Below, in pieces: positions 30,841 to 42,833 of a DNA stretch of 64,000 nucleotides. The stretch covers positions 186,001 through 250,000 of the forward strand of contig JAQZBP010000001.1 of the NCBI GenBank assembly GCA_029237815.1, read 5' to 3'. The stretch is from Moraxellaceae bacterium. GTDB taxonomy: Bacteria; Pseudomonadota; Gammaproteobacteria; Pseudomonadales; Moraxellaceae. The notes under the pieces were generated by a model. That model had not been told where the DNA came from and did no database searches. It saw only the letters and a program-made list of their open reading frames with translations. The position numbers and the translations under genes were made by a program. How positions within the stretch are numbered: position 1 is the stretch's first letter; every line of letters begins with the position of its first letter.

Positions 30841-31656
30841 ATGCAACCCATGCTCTCCATGGCGCTGCGCGCCGCCCGTGCCGCCGGTGAAATCATCGCC
30901 CAGTCCGCTGAACGCGTGGACCTGGTCGACATCGAAGCCAAGGGCTACAACGACTTCGTCACCAAGGTCGACCGTACTGCCGAGCGCGCCATCCTGGAAG
31001 TGCTGCAGAAGGCCTATCCCGACCACGGCTACCATGCCGAGGAAAGCGGACTTCGCGAGGGCAAGGGCGAAGGGAAGGACTGGCTGTGGATCATCGATCC
31101 CCTCGACGGCACCACCAACTTCATCCACAGCCTTCCGCAATTCGCGGTCTCCGTCGCCGTCCAGCACAAGGGGGTGACGGAGCATGCCGTGGTGCTGGAC
31201 CCGATGCGCCGCGAGGAATTCACCGCCAGCCGCGGCGGCGGTGCCGCCATGAACGGCCGCCGCCTGCGCGTCACCGCACGCAAGGGCCTGGAGGGCGCGC
31301 TGATCGGCACCGGCTTCCCCTTCCGCCCGGACCAGATGGACCATATCGATAACTACCTCGGCATGTTCAAGGACATCGCCCGGCAGACCGCCGGCATCCG
31401 TCGCCCCGGCGCCGCCTCGCTGGACCTCGCCTACGTGGCCGCCGGCCGCTTCGACGGCTTCTTCGAATTCGGCCTCTCCCCCTGGGACATGGCCGCGGGC
31501 GACCTGCTGATCCGCGAAGCCGGCGGCCTGGTCGCCGACTTCGCCGGTGGCCACAACTATCTGGACTCCGGCAACATCGTCGCCGGCAACCCGAAAGTGC
31601 TGAAGGCCCTGCTCACCACCCTCGCCCCCCATCTCGACCACAGCCTGCGCAAGTAA
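30841..31656 (+). CDS. suhB: Inositol-1-monophosphatase SuhB
   Basis: Dephosphorylates inositol phosphates; in Enterobacteria SuhB also takes part in rRNA transcription antitermination with Nus factors. The 271-residue protein has the family metal-binding motifs (HAEESG with Glu; WIIDPLDGTTNFIH; SPWDMAAGDLLIREAGG). The ATG at 30841 (MQPMLSMALRAAR) matches the family start. It stands alone, divergent from trmJ, with 80 bases before the kinase gene. Confidence 0.96.
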   Translation: MQPMLSMALRAARAAGEIIAQSAERVDLVDIEAKGYNDFVTKVDRTAERAILEVLQKAYPDHGYHAEESGLREGKGEGKDWLWIIDPLDGTTNFIHSLPQFAVSVAVQHKGVTEHAVVLDPMRREEFTASRGGGAAMNGRRLRVTARKGLEGALIGTGFPFRPDQMDHIDNYLGMFKDIARQTAGIRRPGAASLDLAYVAAGRFDGFFEFGLSPWDMAAGDLLIREAGGLVADFAGGHNYLDSGNIVAGNPKVLKALLTTLAPHLDHSLRK

Positions 31657-31736
31657 AGCGCCAGCCTGTCGCCTGCCTGCTCCCACCCGGGAGCAGACTG
31701 ATATGCTGGCCGGAACCCACCCGGATCGAGTCCAGC

Positions 31737-34112
<2,376 letters not shown>

Positions 34113-34167
34113 GTTCGGAGCAGATGCTGTTGAGCCCGTCAGTGGCCTCCCCTACGTCAGCAGGAAT

Positions 34168-34197
34168 GGAAAAGGCCCGGATTACCGGGCCTTTTTC
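34168..34197. terminator. Rho-independent terminator between convergent genes
   Basis: Stem AAAGGCCCGG/CCGGGCCTTT (34171-34180 and 34185-34194) with a four-base loop and T-run on the plus strand; the A-run gives the minus strand a partial T-run too. It separates the sensor kinase from secF. Confidence 0.88.
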
Positions 34198-34216
34198 CTG
34201 CTGCAAAGGACAGTGA

Positions 34217-35137
34217 TCAGGGGAGCTCGTCCACCTCCGCCTTGGGCGGCGGCGCGAAGTCCTCTTTCGACAGCCCCATGATGAGGGCGTAATTGGTTGC
34301 GATATAAATGGATGAATAGGTGCCCGCAAAGAGGCCGACCAGCATGGCAACCGAGAACCACTTGAGCGCAGACCCACCCAGCAACAGCAGCGCCGCCACC
34401 ACCAGCACCACGGTGGTGACTGTCATGATGGTTCGACGGAGGGTTTCCGTCAGCGAGATATCAACAATCTCGATAGGGTCGGCCTTGCGCAGCTTGCGAA
34501 AATTCTCTCGCACGCGGTCAAACACCACGATGGTGTCGTTCAGTGAATATCCGATAAGCGCCAGCACGGCAGCAAGCACGGCCAGATCAAATGGCCAACC
34601 GAACAGTGCAAAGACCCCGACCGTGAACAGCGTATCGTGCAACAGTGAGATCGTGGCGCCGACAGCGAACTTCCAGCGAAAGCGGAACGCCACGTAGATC
34701 ATCATCATCATCAGCGAGAGCACAACAGCCAGCATGGCCTGCTCATACATCTCGTCGCCGACCTGCGATCCGACGCTGTCCACCTGCTTCAGGGTTGCGC
34801 GATTGGCGGGATCGAAATTGGCCGCTGCGAGGATGTCGGCGCTGACATTGGTTTCGTGTCCCTTCTGCGGCGGCATCCGCACGATGATGTCGCCTGCGCC
34901 ACCGGCATACTGGACCACCGTGTCGTTGAAACCGGCTTTCTCCAGCGCAGTGCGCACGGCTTCAGTGTCGACCCCTTGAGAATAGCTCAGCTCGGCAGTC
35001 GTGCCTCCTGTGAAATCCAGGCCCAGGTTAAGTCCCTTGGTGGCCAGTGCCACCATGCCCATCAGTACAAGCAAAAGCGATGCAATCGTCATCGGCACGC
35101 GAATGCGCATGAAACGAATAATGCGTTGTTCGGACAT
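34217..35137 (-). CDS. secF: Protein-export membrane protein SecF
   Basis: With SecD it uses the proton gradient to pull proteins out of the SecYEG channel. The 306-residue protein has six membrane helices with the first large periplasmic loop (about residues 40-130), the signature LGLDFTGGT near the start, and the RND-like segment YSLNDTIVVFDRVRENFR. The start ATG 35137 (MSEQRIIRFM) is chosen because the longer frame lies inside secD. It follows secD by 10 bases. Confidence 0.97.
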   Translation of the reverse strand: MSEQRIIRFMRIRVPMTIASLLLVLMGMVALATKGLNLGLDFTGGTTAELSYSQGVDTEAVRTALEKAGFNDTVVQYAGGAGDIIVRMPPQKGHETNVSADILAAANFDPANRATLKQVDSVGSQVGDEMYEQAMLAVVLSLMMMMIYVAFRFRWKFAVGATISLLHDTLFTVGVFALFGWPFDLAVLAAVLALIGYSLNDTIVVFDRVRENFRKLRKADPIEIVDISLTETLRRTIMTVTTVVLVVAALLLLGGSALKWFSVAMLVGLFAGTYSSIYIATNYALIMGLSKEDFAPPPKAEVDELP

Positions 35138-35147
35138 GACGGCGACC

Positions 35148-37025
35148 TCAGATGCTGAGCTTGCTGACACGGCGGTTGCCGTAGATCAGGTTGACGATGC
35201 CGCGGGTCACGGTGATGGCCGTGAACATCGAGGACATGATCCCGATCGACAGCGTTACGGCAAAGCCCTTGATCGGGCCGGTACCGATGGCGAACAGGAT
35301 GATGGCCACGATCAGCGTGGTCAGGTTGGAATCGAGGATGGTGGTGAAGGCGCGATCGTAGCCCGCCATGATGGCCGCGTTCGGCGTCATGCCACGCCGC
35401 AGCTCTTCACGGATGCGCTCGTAGATGAGTACGTTGGCATCGACCGCCATGCCCACGGTCAGCACGATGCCCGCAATACCCGGCAACGAAAGTGCCGCGC
35501 CCATGGCCCCCATCACCGCCATCAGGATGGCGACGTTGAACACGAGGGCAACGTTGGCGATGAGTCCGAACAAGCGATAGAAGATCACCATGAAGATGGC
35601 GACAAGAGCAAAGCCCACCAGCGTGGACTTCACGCCCTTGTCGATGTTTTCCTGGCCGAGCGACGGACCAATGGTGCGCTCCTCCACAAAATACATCGGA
35701 GCGGCAAGCGCGCCGGCGCGCAACAGGAGCGCGAGCTCAGCGGCTTCTGCCGGAGAATCCAGCCCGGTGATCCGGAACTGGGAGCCCAGCATCGACTGGA
35801 TGGTGGCGCGATTGATGACATTTTTCTCAACGACGTTCTCGCGCACCTCCACCGCATTGCCCTTCTCGTCGGTGACAAGTCGGGTCTTCTGCTTGGATTC
35901 CACAAAGAGCACGGCCATCTGGCGACCGACATTGTCGCGGGTGGCATCAGCCATCAGGCGGCCCCCACGCGTGTCCAGCGTAATATTCACCTCGGGGTTC
36001 GAGAACTCATCGAACCCGGAACGGGCGCCGACCACACGCTCACCAGTGACGATCTTGCGCTTCTGCAGCAGTACGGGTACGTCCTTCCCGTCCTTGAACG
36101 GGAACAGCTCGGTGCCGGGCGGCGCAATGCCGTCACCCGCACCGGTGTGCTCCCAGTCCACCAGGCGGAACTCCAGGCTGGCGGTGCGACCCAGGATGCG
36201 CTTGGCTTCAGCGGTATCCTGCAGACCAGGCAGCTCCACCACGATCCGGTTGGCACCCTGCTGCTGCACCACGGACTCGGCAACGCCAAGTTCATTGACT
36301 CGATTACGAATGGTGGTGAGGTTCTGCTTGACCGCGTAATCGGTCAGCTCGCGCAGCTTTTGCGGAGTGAAGGCGAGATCGGTATAGAAGCCCTCGGACG
36401 TGTCGCGACGGGCGAATTCGAAGTCGAGGAACTCGGCCTTTAGCGCATCCTCAGCCTTCTGCCGATCGTCCTCGGTCTGGAACTTGAGCACGAAGCCCTT
36501 GCCCTGCTCAGCCACGCTGCGGTAGGCCAGCTTCTTCTCACGCAGCTTGGTCCGGATGTCGTTGACGTAGGATTCCTGGCGCTGCTCCAGCGCTTTCTCT
36601 ACATCTACCTCCAGCAGGAAATGCACCCCGCCACGCAGGTCGAGACCAAGCTTCATCGGCGCGGCGCCCAAAGCTTTCAACCAGTCCGGGGTGGTCGGCG
36701 CCAGATTGAGCGCGGCAACGTAGTTGTCCCCGAGACCGCGGCGGATCACATCCTGCGCGCGCACCTGGTCGTTGCTGTTGTTGACGCGGATGAGAATGCT
36801 CTGCTTGCCTTCCCGCCCCTGGACGCTGGCGTCGTGGAAGGGGATACCGGCCACGGTCAGCGCGCGCGTGGCGCTCTCAAGCACGGGCTGGTCGGCCGGA
36901 ACCGAGGCACTGGCACCGGAAATTTGGATGGCTGGCTCGTCGGGATAAAGATTGGGGAGGGAATAGACCAGGCTGACCAGCGCGATCGCGACAATCAGCA
37001 GGTATTTCCACAGGGGGAAGCGCAT
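35148..37025 (-). CDS. secD: Protein-export membrane protein SecD
   Basis: The larger partner of SecF. The 625-residue protein has an N-terminal membrane helix (residues about 7-25), a large periplasmic region (about 30-455) with the motifs LGLDLRGGVHFLLEVD and IVVELPGLQDTAEAKRILG, then five membrane helices with the RND-type sequence GMAVDANVLIYERIREELR. Length is normal for Gammaproteobacteria. Sits between yajC (57-base gap) and secF. Confidence 0.98.
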   Translation of the reverse strand: MRFPLWKYLLIVAIALVSLVYSLPNLYPDEPAIQISGASASVPADQPVLESATRALTVAGIPFHDASVQGREGKQSILIRVNNSNDQVRAQDVIRRGLGDNYVAALNLAPTTPDWLKALGAAPMKLGLDLRGGVHFLLEVDVEKALEQRQESYVNDIRTKLREKKLAYRSVAEQGKGFVLKFQTEDDRQKAEDALKAEFLDFEFARRDTSEGFYTDLAFTPQKLRELTDYAVKQNLTTIRNRVNELGVAESVVQQQGANRIVVELPGLQDTAEAKRILGRTASLEFRLVDWEHTGAGDGIAPPGTELFPFKDGKDVPVLLQKRKIVTGERVVGARSGFDEFSNPEVNITLDTRGGRLMADATRDNVGRQMAVLFVESKQKTRLVTDEKGNAVEVRENVVEKNVINRATIQSMLGSQFRITGLDSPAEAAELALLLRAGALAAPMYFVEERTIGPSLGQENIDKGVKSTLVGFALVAIFMVIFYRLFGLIANVALVFNVAILMAVMGAMGAALSLPGIAGIVLTVGMAVDANVLIYERIREELRRGMTPNAAIMAGYDRAFTTILDSNLTTLIVAIILFAIGTGPIKGFAVTLSIGIMSSMFTAITVTRGIVNLIYGNRRVSKLSI

Positions 37026-37082
37026 GGGAGGACCTCTGGACCTGGGCGGCCGGAGGCGCAGCCCCCGGCGCTTTCCTTATTT

Positions 37083-37412
37083 TTAGATATTCTTGATGGT
37101 GCCCTTGGGCAGCGTCACGACCACGGAAGAGCGCTGCACCTTCACTTCGACGCCACTGGCGAGTTCGATCACGGCGAAGTCGCCATCCACTTTCTGGACG
37201 CTGCCGATCAGGCCGCCGGCGAACACTACTTCATCACCTTTCTGCAGGGCGTCCATCAGGGCCTTGTGTTCTTTCTGGCGCTTCAGCTGGGGGCGCAGCA
37301 GCAGGAAATAAAAGACCGCGGCAAAAATGCCCAGCATGACCAGCTGCCCGGTCATGGAGGGGCCGGCGGCAGGCGCGCCCTGCGCGTAGGCGTTGGCGAT
37401 GAACAAGCTCAT
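37083..37412 (-). CDS. yajC: Preprotein translocase accessory protein YajC
   Basis: A 109-residue single-span inner-membrane protein associated with SecDF. It has the hydrophobic segment LVMLGIFAAVFYFLLLRPQ followed by the conserved KRQKEHKALMDALQKGDEVVFAGG stretch and a small beta domain. Lies 64 bases after tgt and 57 bases before secD, the conserved order. Confidence 0.97.
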   Translation of the reverse strand: MSLFIANAYAQGAPAAGPSMTGQLVMLGIFAAVFYFLLLRPQLKRQKEHKALMDALQKGDEVVFAGGLIGSVQKVDGDFAVIELASGVEVKVQRSSVVVTLPKGTIKNI

Positions 37413-37476
37413 GTATCTCTCCAGGGAATCACGTCATCCGGCCCGCCGAACAGGCCTTCTGCTCGGACAAACCTTA

Positions 37477-38631
<1,155 letters not shown>

Positions 38632-39672
38632 TCAGGCCTGCCGGGTCAGGAACATGGCGTCGCCGTAGCTGAAGACGCGATAGCGCTCCGCCACCGCCTC
38701 GCGATAGGCCGCCATCACGTTGTCATAGCCGGCGAAGGCGCAGACCAGCATCAGCAGCGTGGACTCCGGCAGGTGGAAATTGGTGACGAGGGCATCCACC
38801 ACGCGCCAGTCGTAGCCCGGGTAAATGAAGATATCGGTTTCCCCCTCGTAGGGATTCAGCCATTCGCCAGGCCCGGCACTGCGGGCCGCCGTTTCCAGCG
38901 AGCGCACAGAGGTCGTCCCCACGGCCACGACACGATTGCCCCGCGCCTTTGCGGCCCGGACGGCAGCCACCGTCGCGGGCGATACGGAAAGCCACTCGCG
39001 ATGCATTCTGTGAGAGGTGACATCCTCGACACGCACCGGCTGAAACGTGCCGGCACCGACATGCAGCGTGACAAAGGTCTTTTCGATGCCCCGGGCCTCC
39101 AGCGCAGCGAGGATACGCTCGTCAAAATGCAGGCCTGCCGTCGGGGCGGCGGCCGATGCAGTCTTGTCAGGGTGTGCATAGACGGTCTGGTAACGCTCGC
39201 TGTCGCTCGACTCCGGTGCACGGGTCATATAGGGCGGCAGGGGAATCTCACCATGCGCCTGCAGCAGGGGCATGAGCGGGGCGGAGAAGCGCAGGAGGAA
39301 GAGCGCGTCGACACGCTCCCGCATCTCGGCCTGCACGCCCGCCGGGAAATCGATCACGGCGCCGGGCTTGGGGGGCTTGCTCGCACGCAGATGCACCAGC
39401 GCCTCCTGCGCGCCGGTGATGCGTTCCACCAGAATCTCGACACGACCGCCGCTGGGCTTCTGACCGAACAGGCGAGCCGGCATCACGCGCGTATCGTTCA
39501 GCACGAGGAGGTCACCCGGCGCCAGCAGCCCCGGCAGATCGGCAAAGGCCCCGTGACGACGGCTGCCGCTGCGGCCATCCACCTGCAGCAGCCGCGAGGC
39601 GGAGCGCTCGGCCATGGGATGGCGGGCAATCAGCTCGTCGGGCAGGTCGAAATGGAAATCGCTGAGCTTCAT
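38632..39672 (-). CDS. queA: S-adenosylmethionine:tRNA ribosyltransferase-isomerase
   Basis: Transfers and rearranges the ribosyl part of SAM onto preQ1-tRNA to give epoxyqueuosine. The 346-residue protein has the family start ([19 protein letters not shown]), the motifs [26 protein letters not shown] and [20 protein letters not shown]. First gene of the queA-tgt-yajC-secD-secF run, divergent from the tRNA-Leu gene. Confidence 0.98.
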   Translation of the reverse strand: MKLSDFHFDLPDELIARHPMAERSASRLLQVDGRSGSRRHGAFADLPGLLAPGDLLVLNDTRVMPARLFGQKPSGGRVEILVERITGAQEALVHLRASKPPKPGAVIDFPAGVQAEMRERVDALFLLRFSAPLMPLLQAHGEIPLPPYMTRAPESSDSERYQTVYAHPDKTASAAAPTAGLHFDERILAALEARGIEKTFVTLHVGAGTFQPVRVEDVTSHRMHREWLSVSPATVAAVRAAKARGNRVVAVGTTSVRSLETAARSAGPGEWLNPYEGETDIFIYPGYDWRVVDALVTNFHLPESTLLMLVCAFAGYDNVMAAYREAVAERYRVFSYGDAMFLTRQA

Positions 39673-39702
39673 GGCAGGGGGCGTCGGGCAAAATGGCGGC
39701 GC

Positions 39703-39708
39703 AGTATA
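39703..39708 (-). promoter_or_regulatory. -10 box for queA
   Basis: On the minus strand TATACT is preceded by TGC, giving an extended -10 element, 30 bases before the queA ATG. The -35 is weak, which extended -10 promoters tolerate. Confidence 0.5.
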
Positions 39709-39727
39709 GCAAGGGCGGACTTTGTCG

Positions 39728-39755
39728 TTGCAGTCGTGGGGAGGCTCCGTATAAT
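39728..39755 (+). promoter_or_regulatory. Promoter of the tRNA-Leu/RDD transcript
   Basis: TTGCAG (39728-39733) and a perfect TATAAT (39750-39755) are separated by 16 bases. A GC-rich segment follows the -10, like the discriminator of stable-RNA promoters. The tRNA begins 50 bases downstream. Confidence 0.75.
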
Positions 39756-39768
39756 CGCCCGCTCCCAG

Positions 39769-39793
39769 GCCCGTCCCACTTCTCCGGACGGGC
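39769..39793 (+). other. 5' leader hairpin of the tRNA-Leu transcript
   Basis: A perfect 8-base-pair stem (GCCCGTCC with GGACGGGC, 39769-39776 and 39786-39793) sits between the promoter and the tRNA. It ends 11 bases before the tRNA 5' end, so RNase P would remove it. Confidence 0.55.
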
Positions 39794-39804
39794 GCAGTCC
39801 CTGT

Positions 39805-39891
39805 GCCGGGGTGGCGGAACTGGTAGACGCGGCGGACTCAAAATCCGTTGCCCGCGAGGGCGTGTCGGTTCGATTCCGACCCTCGGCACCA
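39805..39891 (+). tRNA. tRNA-Leu, anticodon CAA
   Basis: An 87-base cloverleaf with the 3' CCA encoded. The acceptor arm pairs GCCGGGG with CCTCGGC (one G-T wobble), the D-arm region is TGGCGGAACTGGTAGACGC, the anticodon loop CTCAAAA gives CAA (reads UUG), the long variable arm (GCCCGCGAGGGCGT) marks a class II tRNA and the T-arm is GTCGGTTCGATTCCGAC. All features fit Leu. Confidence 0.96.
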
Positions 39892-39920
39892 TCCTGGGGA
39901 CTGCCACCGAGGCCTGCCCC

Positions 39921-40556
39921 ATGCCTGCAAAACACCAGCACCCTTCTTCTCCCGCCGCGTCGCCCGACAGTCTGCCGAGCGCTTCCGGCGCCTCTGCCGA
40001 GCCGGCCGGAATCATGGTGCGCCTCTTCTGCCTCGTCTATGACGGCCTGCTGCTCGTGGCGCTGTGGATGATCACCAGCGCCATCCTGGTCCCGCTCGGC
40101 ACGCCGGAGCAGGCGGCCCGCAGCCACGAACTGACCGTGGTGTCGCCGGCCTTCCGCCAGTTCGTGCTCTTCCCCGCGCTCGTCGCGGTCACCTGGCTGT
40201 TCTATGGCTATTTCTGGACCCGCGCCGGACAGACCCTCGGCATGCAGACATGGCGACTGCAGGTACTGCGCAACGACGGCACCCTGCCGCTCTGGCGCGA
40301 CGCCATTGCCCGCTGCGCCGCCGCCTGCCTGTTTCCGATCACCTGCGGCCTGATCGCCATGGCAGCCTGGCACAGCAGCGCCGCATTCCTGCTCAGCATG
40401 ATGCTGGGCTTCCTCGGCAACTACCTGTGGATGCTGTGGAGCCCGCACCGTATCGCCTGGCATGACCAGCTCTCCGGCACCAGGGTCTGGCGACTGCCGC
40501 CGGAGCCAAAGAAAAAACGCCGCTTTTTCGGCTGGTTCTCGGAGAAGGATCAATAA
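39921..40556 (+). CDS. RDD family membrane protein
   Basis: A 211-residue protein with a Ser/Pro/Ala-rich N-terminus and several membrane helices (about residues 39-58, 75-95, 125-148 and 150-165). The RDD signature residues are visible: Arg34 and Asp41 in MVRLFCLVYDG, and the later Asp in WHDQLSGT. RDD proteins are of diverse or unknown function; some act as sodium/proton antiporters. The basic tail KKKRRFFGWF is cytoplasmic. The ATG lies only 29 bases after the tRNA-Leu CCA with no terminator between them; one follows the gene. Confidence 0.88.
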   Translation: MPAKHQHPSSPAASPDSLPSASGASAEPAGIMVRLFCLVYDGLLLVALWMITSAILVPLGTPEQAARSHELTVVSPAFRQFVLFPALVAVTWLFYGYFWTRAGQTLGMQTWRLQVLRNDGTLPLWRDAIARCAAACLFPITCGLIAMAAWHSSAAFLLSMMLGFLGNYLWMLWSPHRIAWHDQLSGTRVWRLPPEPKKKRRFFGWFSEKDQ

Positions 40557-40566
40557 GGGCCCTGAT

Positions 40567-40594
40567 AAAAAACGCCGCAATTGCGGCGTTTTTT
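40567..40594. terminator. Rho-independent bidirectional terminator
   Basis: A perfect palindrome AACGCCGCAATTGCGGCGTT flanked by A and T runs (AAAAAA...TTTTTT). It serves the RDD gene on plus and the hydrolase gene on minus. Confidence 0.92.
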
Positions 40595-40607
40595 ATTTCC
40601 GGCGCCG

Positions 40608-41585
40608 TCAGCGGCGGCGGTCGAAGGCGACGAAGTCTTCATCCGCCGGCATTCGCCCACCGACATACTTGCTGAGGCGCGAACGCCCCTGGCAGTAGTC
40701 GCCGCGCACGATGCCGGGAATATAGTGATCCGTCAGCATATGCCCCCTCTTCTCCGGGCGCACGAAAACGGCACCGGATGTCGAGTAGTAGTGCGAGAGC
40801 ACGCCGATGCGGGCAAAGAAATCCTGACCATTGGCGAAATGCTCCACATAGGGCACGGGATGGCCATGCTCCGCGGTGAGCTGGTAGTCGATGTGCATGC
40901 TGTCAGCGACACCGGCCAGGCAATATATCTCGAGCTTGTGCGCATGCTTGCGCAACTCGGGATCCTTGAAGATCTTGCGCACGATGTAGCTGGCGATGAT
41001 GGTGCCCTGCGAATAGCACAGCAGCACGATGTGCTCGTGCGACAGCAGTGCATTGCGCACGATATTGAAGGCCGGGCGCGCCAGCTTTCCATCTTTGCGT
41101 AGCGTGCGCGCCGTCATGGCATCCCAGAGGTCGCGCACCACGCCGTAGGTCGGCGTGTGAATCAGGTGAATGGGGCGATGGAAAGCCCGGGCCAGCTCCT
41201 CGGTCTCCAGCAGGGCCATGGTCGGGGCCGTGCAGATGCCGTTCAGGAAAAACCACTTGGATTTCTTGCCGGTTTCGCTCCACTGGAAATTGGGCGGAAT
41301 CACGACACGCGTGCCTTCGGATGCCGAGGTGCGCTGCACCGGCAGCAGCATCTGGCCCAGCACGCTGATGTACTCCCAGCGACTCTGGTAGCTGGCCGGG
41401 TGGAACTCTGGCCGCACGCCCTCCTCCGACTTCACCGGAAAGATGATCCAGGGCAGCGTGGAGGCGTTGCGCGCCACGAGCCCGAGGTCACGGACCAGGG
41501 CACGGCGGTGGATGAACAGACGATTGCCCAGCGCACGCAGGCGTGTAGAGGCAGTGCGGGGTTCGGCGAGATTGGATGTGCTCAT
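40608..41585 (-). CDS. Alpha/beta-hydrolase-like protein of unknown function
   Basis: A 325-residue protein without a signal peptide. The segment KWFFLNGICTAPTMALLE, followed by LIHTPTYGVVRDLWDA, resembles the oxyanion and early strand region of lipase/esterase-type hydrolases, and VLLCYSQGTIIASY (Ser192) is a nucleophile elbow in which the first Gly of G-x-S-x-G is replaced by Cys. A late Asp/Glu and His (for example HPVPYVEHFANGQDFF) could complete the triad, but I cannot assign them. It is last of the lptF-lptG-phosphatase-membrane protein run, 39 bases after the small membrane-protein gene. Substrate unknown. Confidence 0.6.
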   Translation of the reverse strand: MSTSNLAEPRTASTRLRALGNRLFIHRRALVRDLGLVARNASTLPWIIFPVKSEEGVRPEFHPASYQSRWEYISVLGQMLLPVQRTSASEGTRVVIPPNFQWSETGKKSKWFFLNGICTAPTMALLETEELARAFHRPIHLIHTPTYGVVRDLWDAMTARTLRKDGKLARPAFNIVRNALLSHEHIVLLCYSQGTIIASYIVRKIFKDPELRKHAHKLEIYCLAGVADSMHIDYQLTAEHGHPVPYVEHFANGQDFFARIGVLSHYYSTSGAVFVRPEKRGHMLTDHYIPGIVRGDYCQGRSRLSKYVGGRMPADEDFVAFDRRR

Positions 41586-41624
41586 GGACCTTTGCGGACG
41601 TTTGGCGCATCCATGCGCGAATGA

Positions 41625-42017
41625 TCAAAGCGCGAAAACGTAAACCAGCGCGCCAATGGCAAGCAACAGGGAAATGCCGAGCACGGCAGCGAGGACACGG
41701 GTGTGGTTGTCCCAGCCCGCGGTGGCCACGGCCGGAGAAACGGCAGCCTCGCTGCCAATGAACTGGGGCGGCATGGTCTTGAAGAACACAGGGGAATCAT
41801 CTGGCGCGCGAATATCGGTGGCGTCTGCCACCGGGGGCTCGGGCTCCCGGATCGCCGGCGCCACGTCGACCGGGGCCTCCGCCTGGGTAAGACCGGCTTC
41901 CAGCGCCTCGAGGATCTCGCGCCGCGCGGCACGGAACTCCTCTGCCGAGAGCTGCCCTTCGGAGTGGCGACGGGAGAGTTGTCGCAGACGGGCGTTTTCA
42001 GCGAGGTATTCAGCCAT
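41625..42017 (-). CDS. C-terminally anchored membrane protein with SHOCT-like N-terminus
   Basis: A 130-residue protein with a charged N-terminal helix pair (LRQLSRRHSEGQLSAEEFRAARREIL) that resembles the short SHOCT-type L-x-x-L-x-x-G-x-I/L-T/S-x-E-E-F motif, an acidic Pro/Ala-rich linker (about 45-100) and one C-terminal membrane helix (VLAAVLGISLLLAIGALVYVF). The N-terminus is therefore probably cytoplasmic. Its ATG overlaps the phosphatase stop as TGATG, so the two are coupled. It could be a membrane partner of the phosphatase; this is inference from position only. Confidence 0.65.
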   Translation of the reverse strand: MAEYLAENARLRQLSRRHSEGQLSAEEFRAARREILEALEAGLTQAEAPVDVAPAIREPEPPVADATDIRAPDDSPVFFKTMPPQFIGSEAAVSPAVATAGWDNHTRVLAAVLGISLLLAIGALVYVFAL

Positions 42018-42739
42018 CAGTGCACACCCGTAACTTTGACGACGACGACCGAGATATTGTCGCGGCCCCCGTTATGCAGGGCCTCGTCGACCAGTCGCTG
42101 CACCGCGTCGTCGAGATCCAGCGCGAGCTTGCGCCGGATGCTGTCCTCGTTGACTTCGTTATAGAGGCCGTCGCTGCAGAGCATGTAGGTATCGCCGGCT
42201 TCAGGGGCGAACACGGCTGAGTCCACATAGAGGATTTCGTTGCCGCCCACCGCGCGGGTAATGACGTTGGACTTGGGATGACGGTCGGCCTCGGACTGCG
42301 TGATGGCGCCGGACTCGACCAGCTCCTGCACGGCGGAATGATCGCGGGACAATCGGGTGAGCTGGCCGTTGCGCAGTCGGTAGAGGCGCGAATCGCCAGC
42401 CCAGAGGCAAACGCCGGTTCGCTGGGACAGCATCAGGCTGACGACGGTGCTACCGACGGTCCGGCCGCCGAGTTCGTTCTGCGCGTAATCGCGCAGCTGG
42501 CGATTGACGGTAAGGAGCACGTCTTCCACCGCCTCGACAAAGTCGGGCATGGACTCGGGACGCTCGATCTGCTGCAGGGGATGGACGATGGCATTGCTGG
42601 CGACGTCGCCCGCAGAATGACCGCCCATGCCGTCGGCAACGACCCACAGGCCGGCCTCGGGCCGGTCCAGCAAGGCGTCTTCATTGATTTTGCGTTTGCC
42701 CCCGACGTCGGTGGCGGCAGCCGAGGTCCATGTGATCAA
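42017..42739 (-). CDS. PP2C-family serine/threonine phosphatase
   Basis: A 240-residue stand-alone PP2C domain, like PppA/Stp1. Metal-binding motifs are visible: SAAATDVGGKRKINEDALL, VVADGMGGHSAGD, VGSTVVSLML, YMLCSDGLYNEV and GGRDNISVVVV. It removes phosphate from Ser/Thr residues in the cytosol. No ATG is available near the domain start. TTG at 42739, with AGGTG nearby, fits the family start (about 8 residues before SAAATDVG); another TTG at 42814 gives a 25-residue extension. No matching Ser/Thr kinase is in the window. An FHA-domain protein, a typical reader of phosphothreonine, lies 13 kb away. Confidence 0.88.
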   Translation of the reverse strand: MITWTSAAATDVGGKRKINEDALLDRPEAGLWVVADGMGGHSAGDVASNAIVHPLQQIERPESMPDFVEAVEDVLLTVNRQLRDYAQNELGGRTVGSTVVSLMLSQRTGVCLWAGDSRLYRLRNGQLTRLSRDHSAVQELVESGAITQSEADRHPKSNVITRAVGGNEILYVDSAVFAPEAGDTYMLCSDGLYNEVNEDSIRRKLALDLDDAVQRLVDEALHNGGRDNISVVVVKVTGVH

Positions 42740-42833
42740 AACGGCGCACCTGTAAGCGGCATCTTTCTTATAGTGCTGGAACTCTAACGTGGAGCTGCTT
42801 GTTTTTACAAGCAAAGGCCGGGCGCCGGCCCCG

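Noticed and set aside
39805-39891. tRNA-Leu as an integration site
   Set aside because: No integrase gene or direct repeat of the tRNA 3' end is visible nearby.
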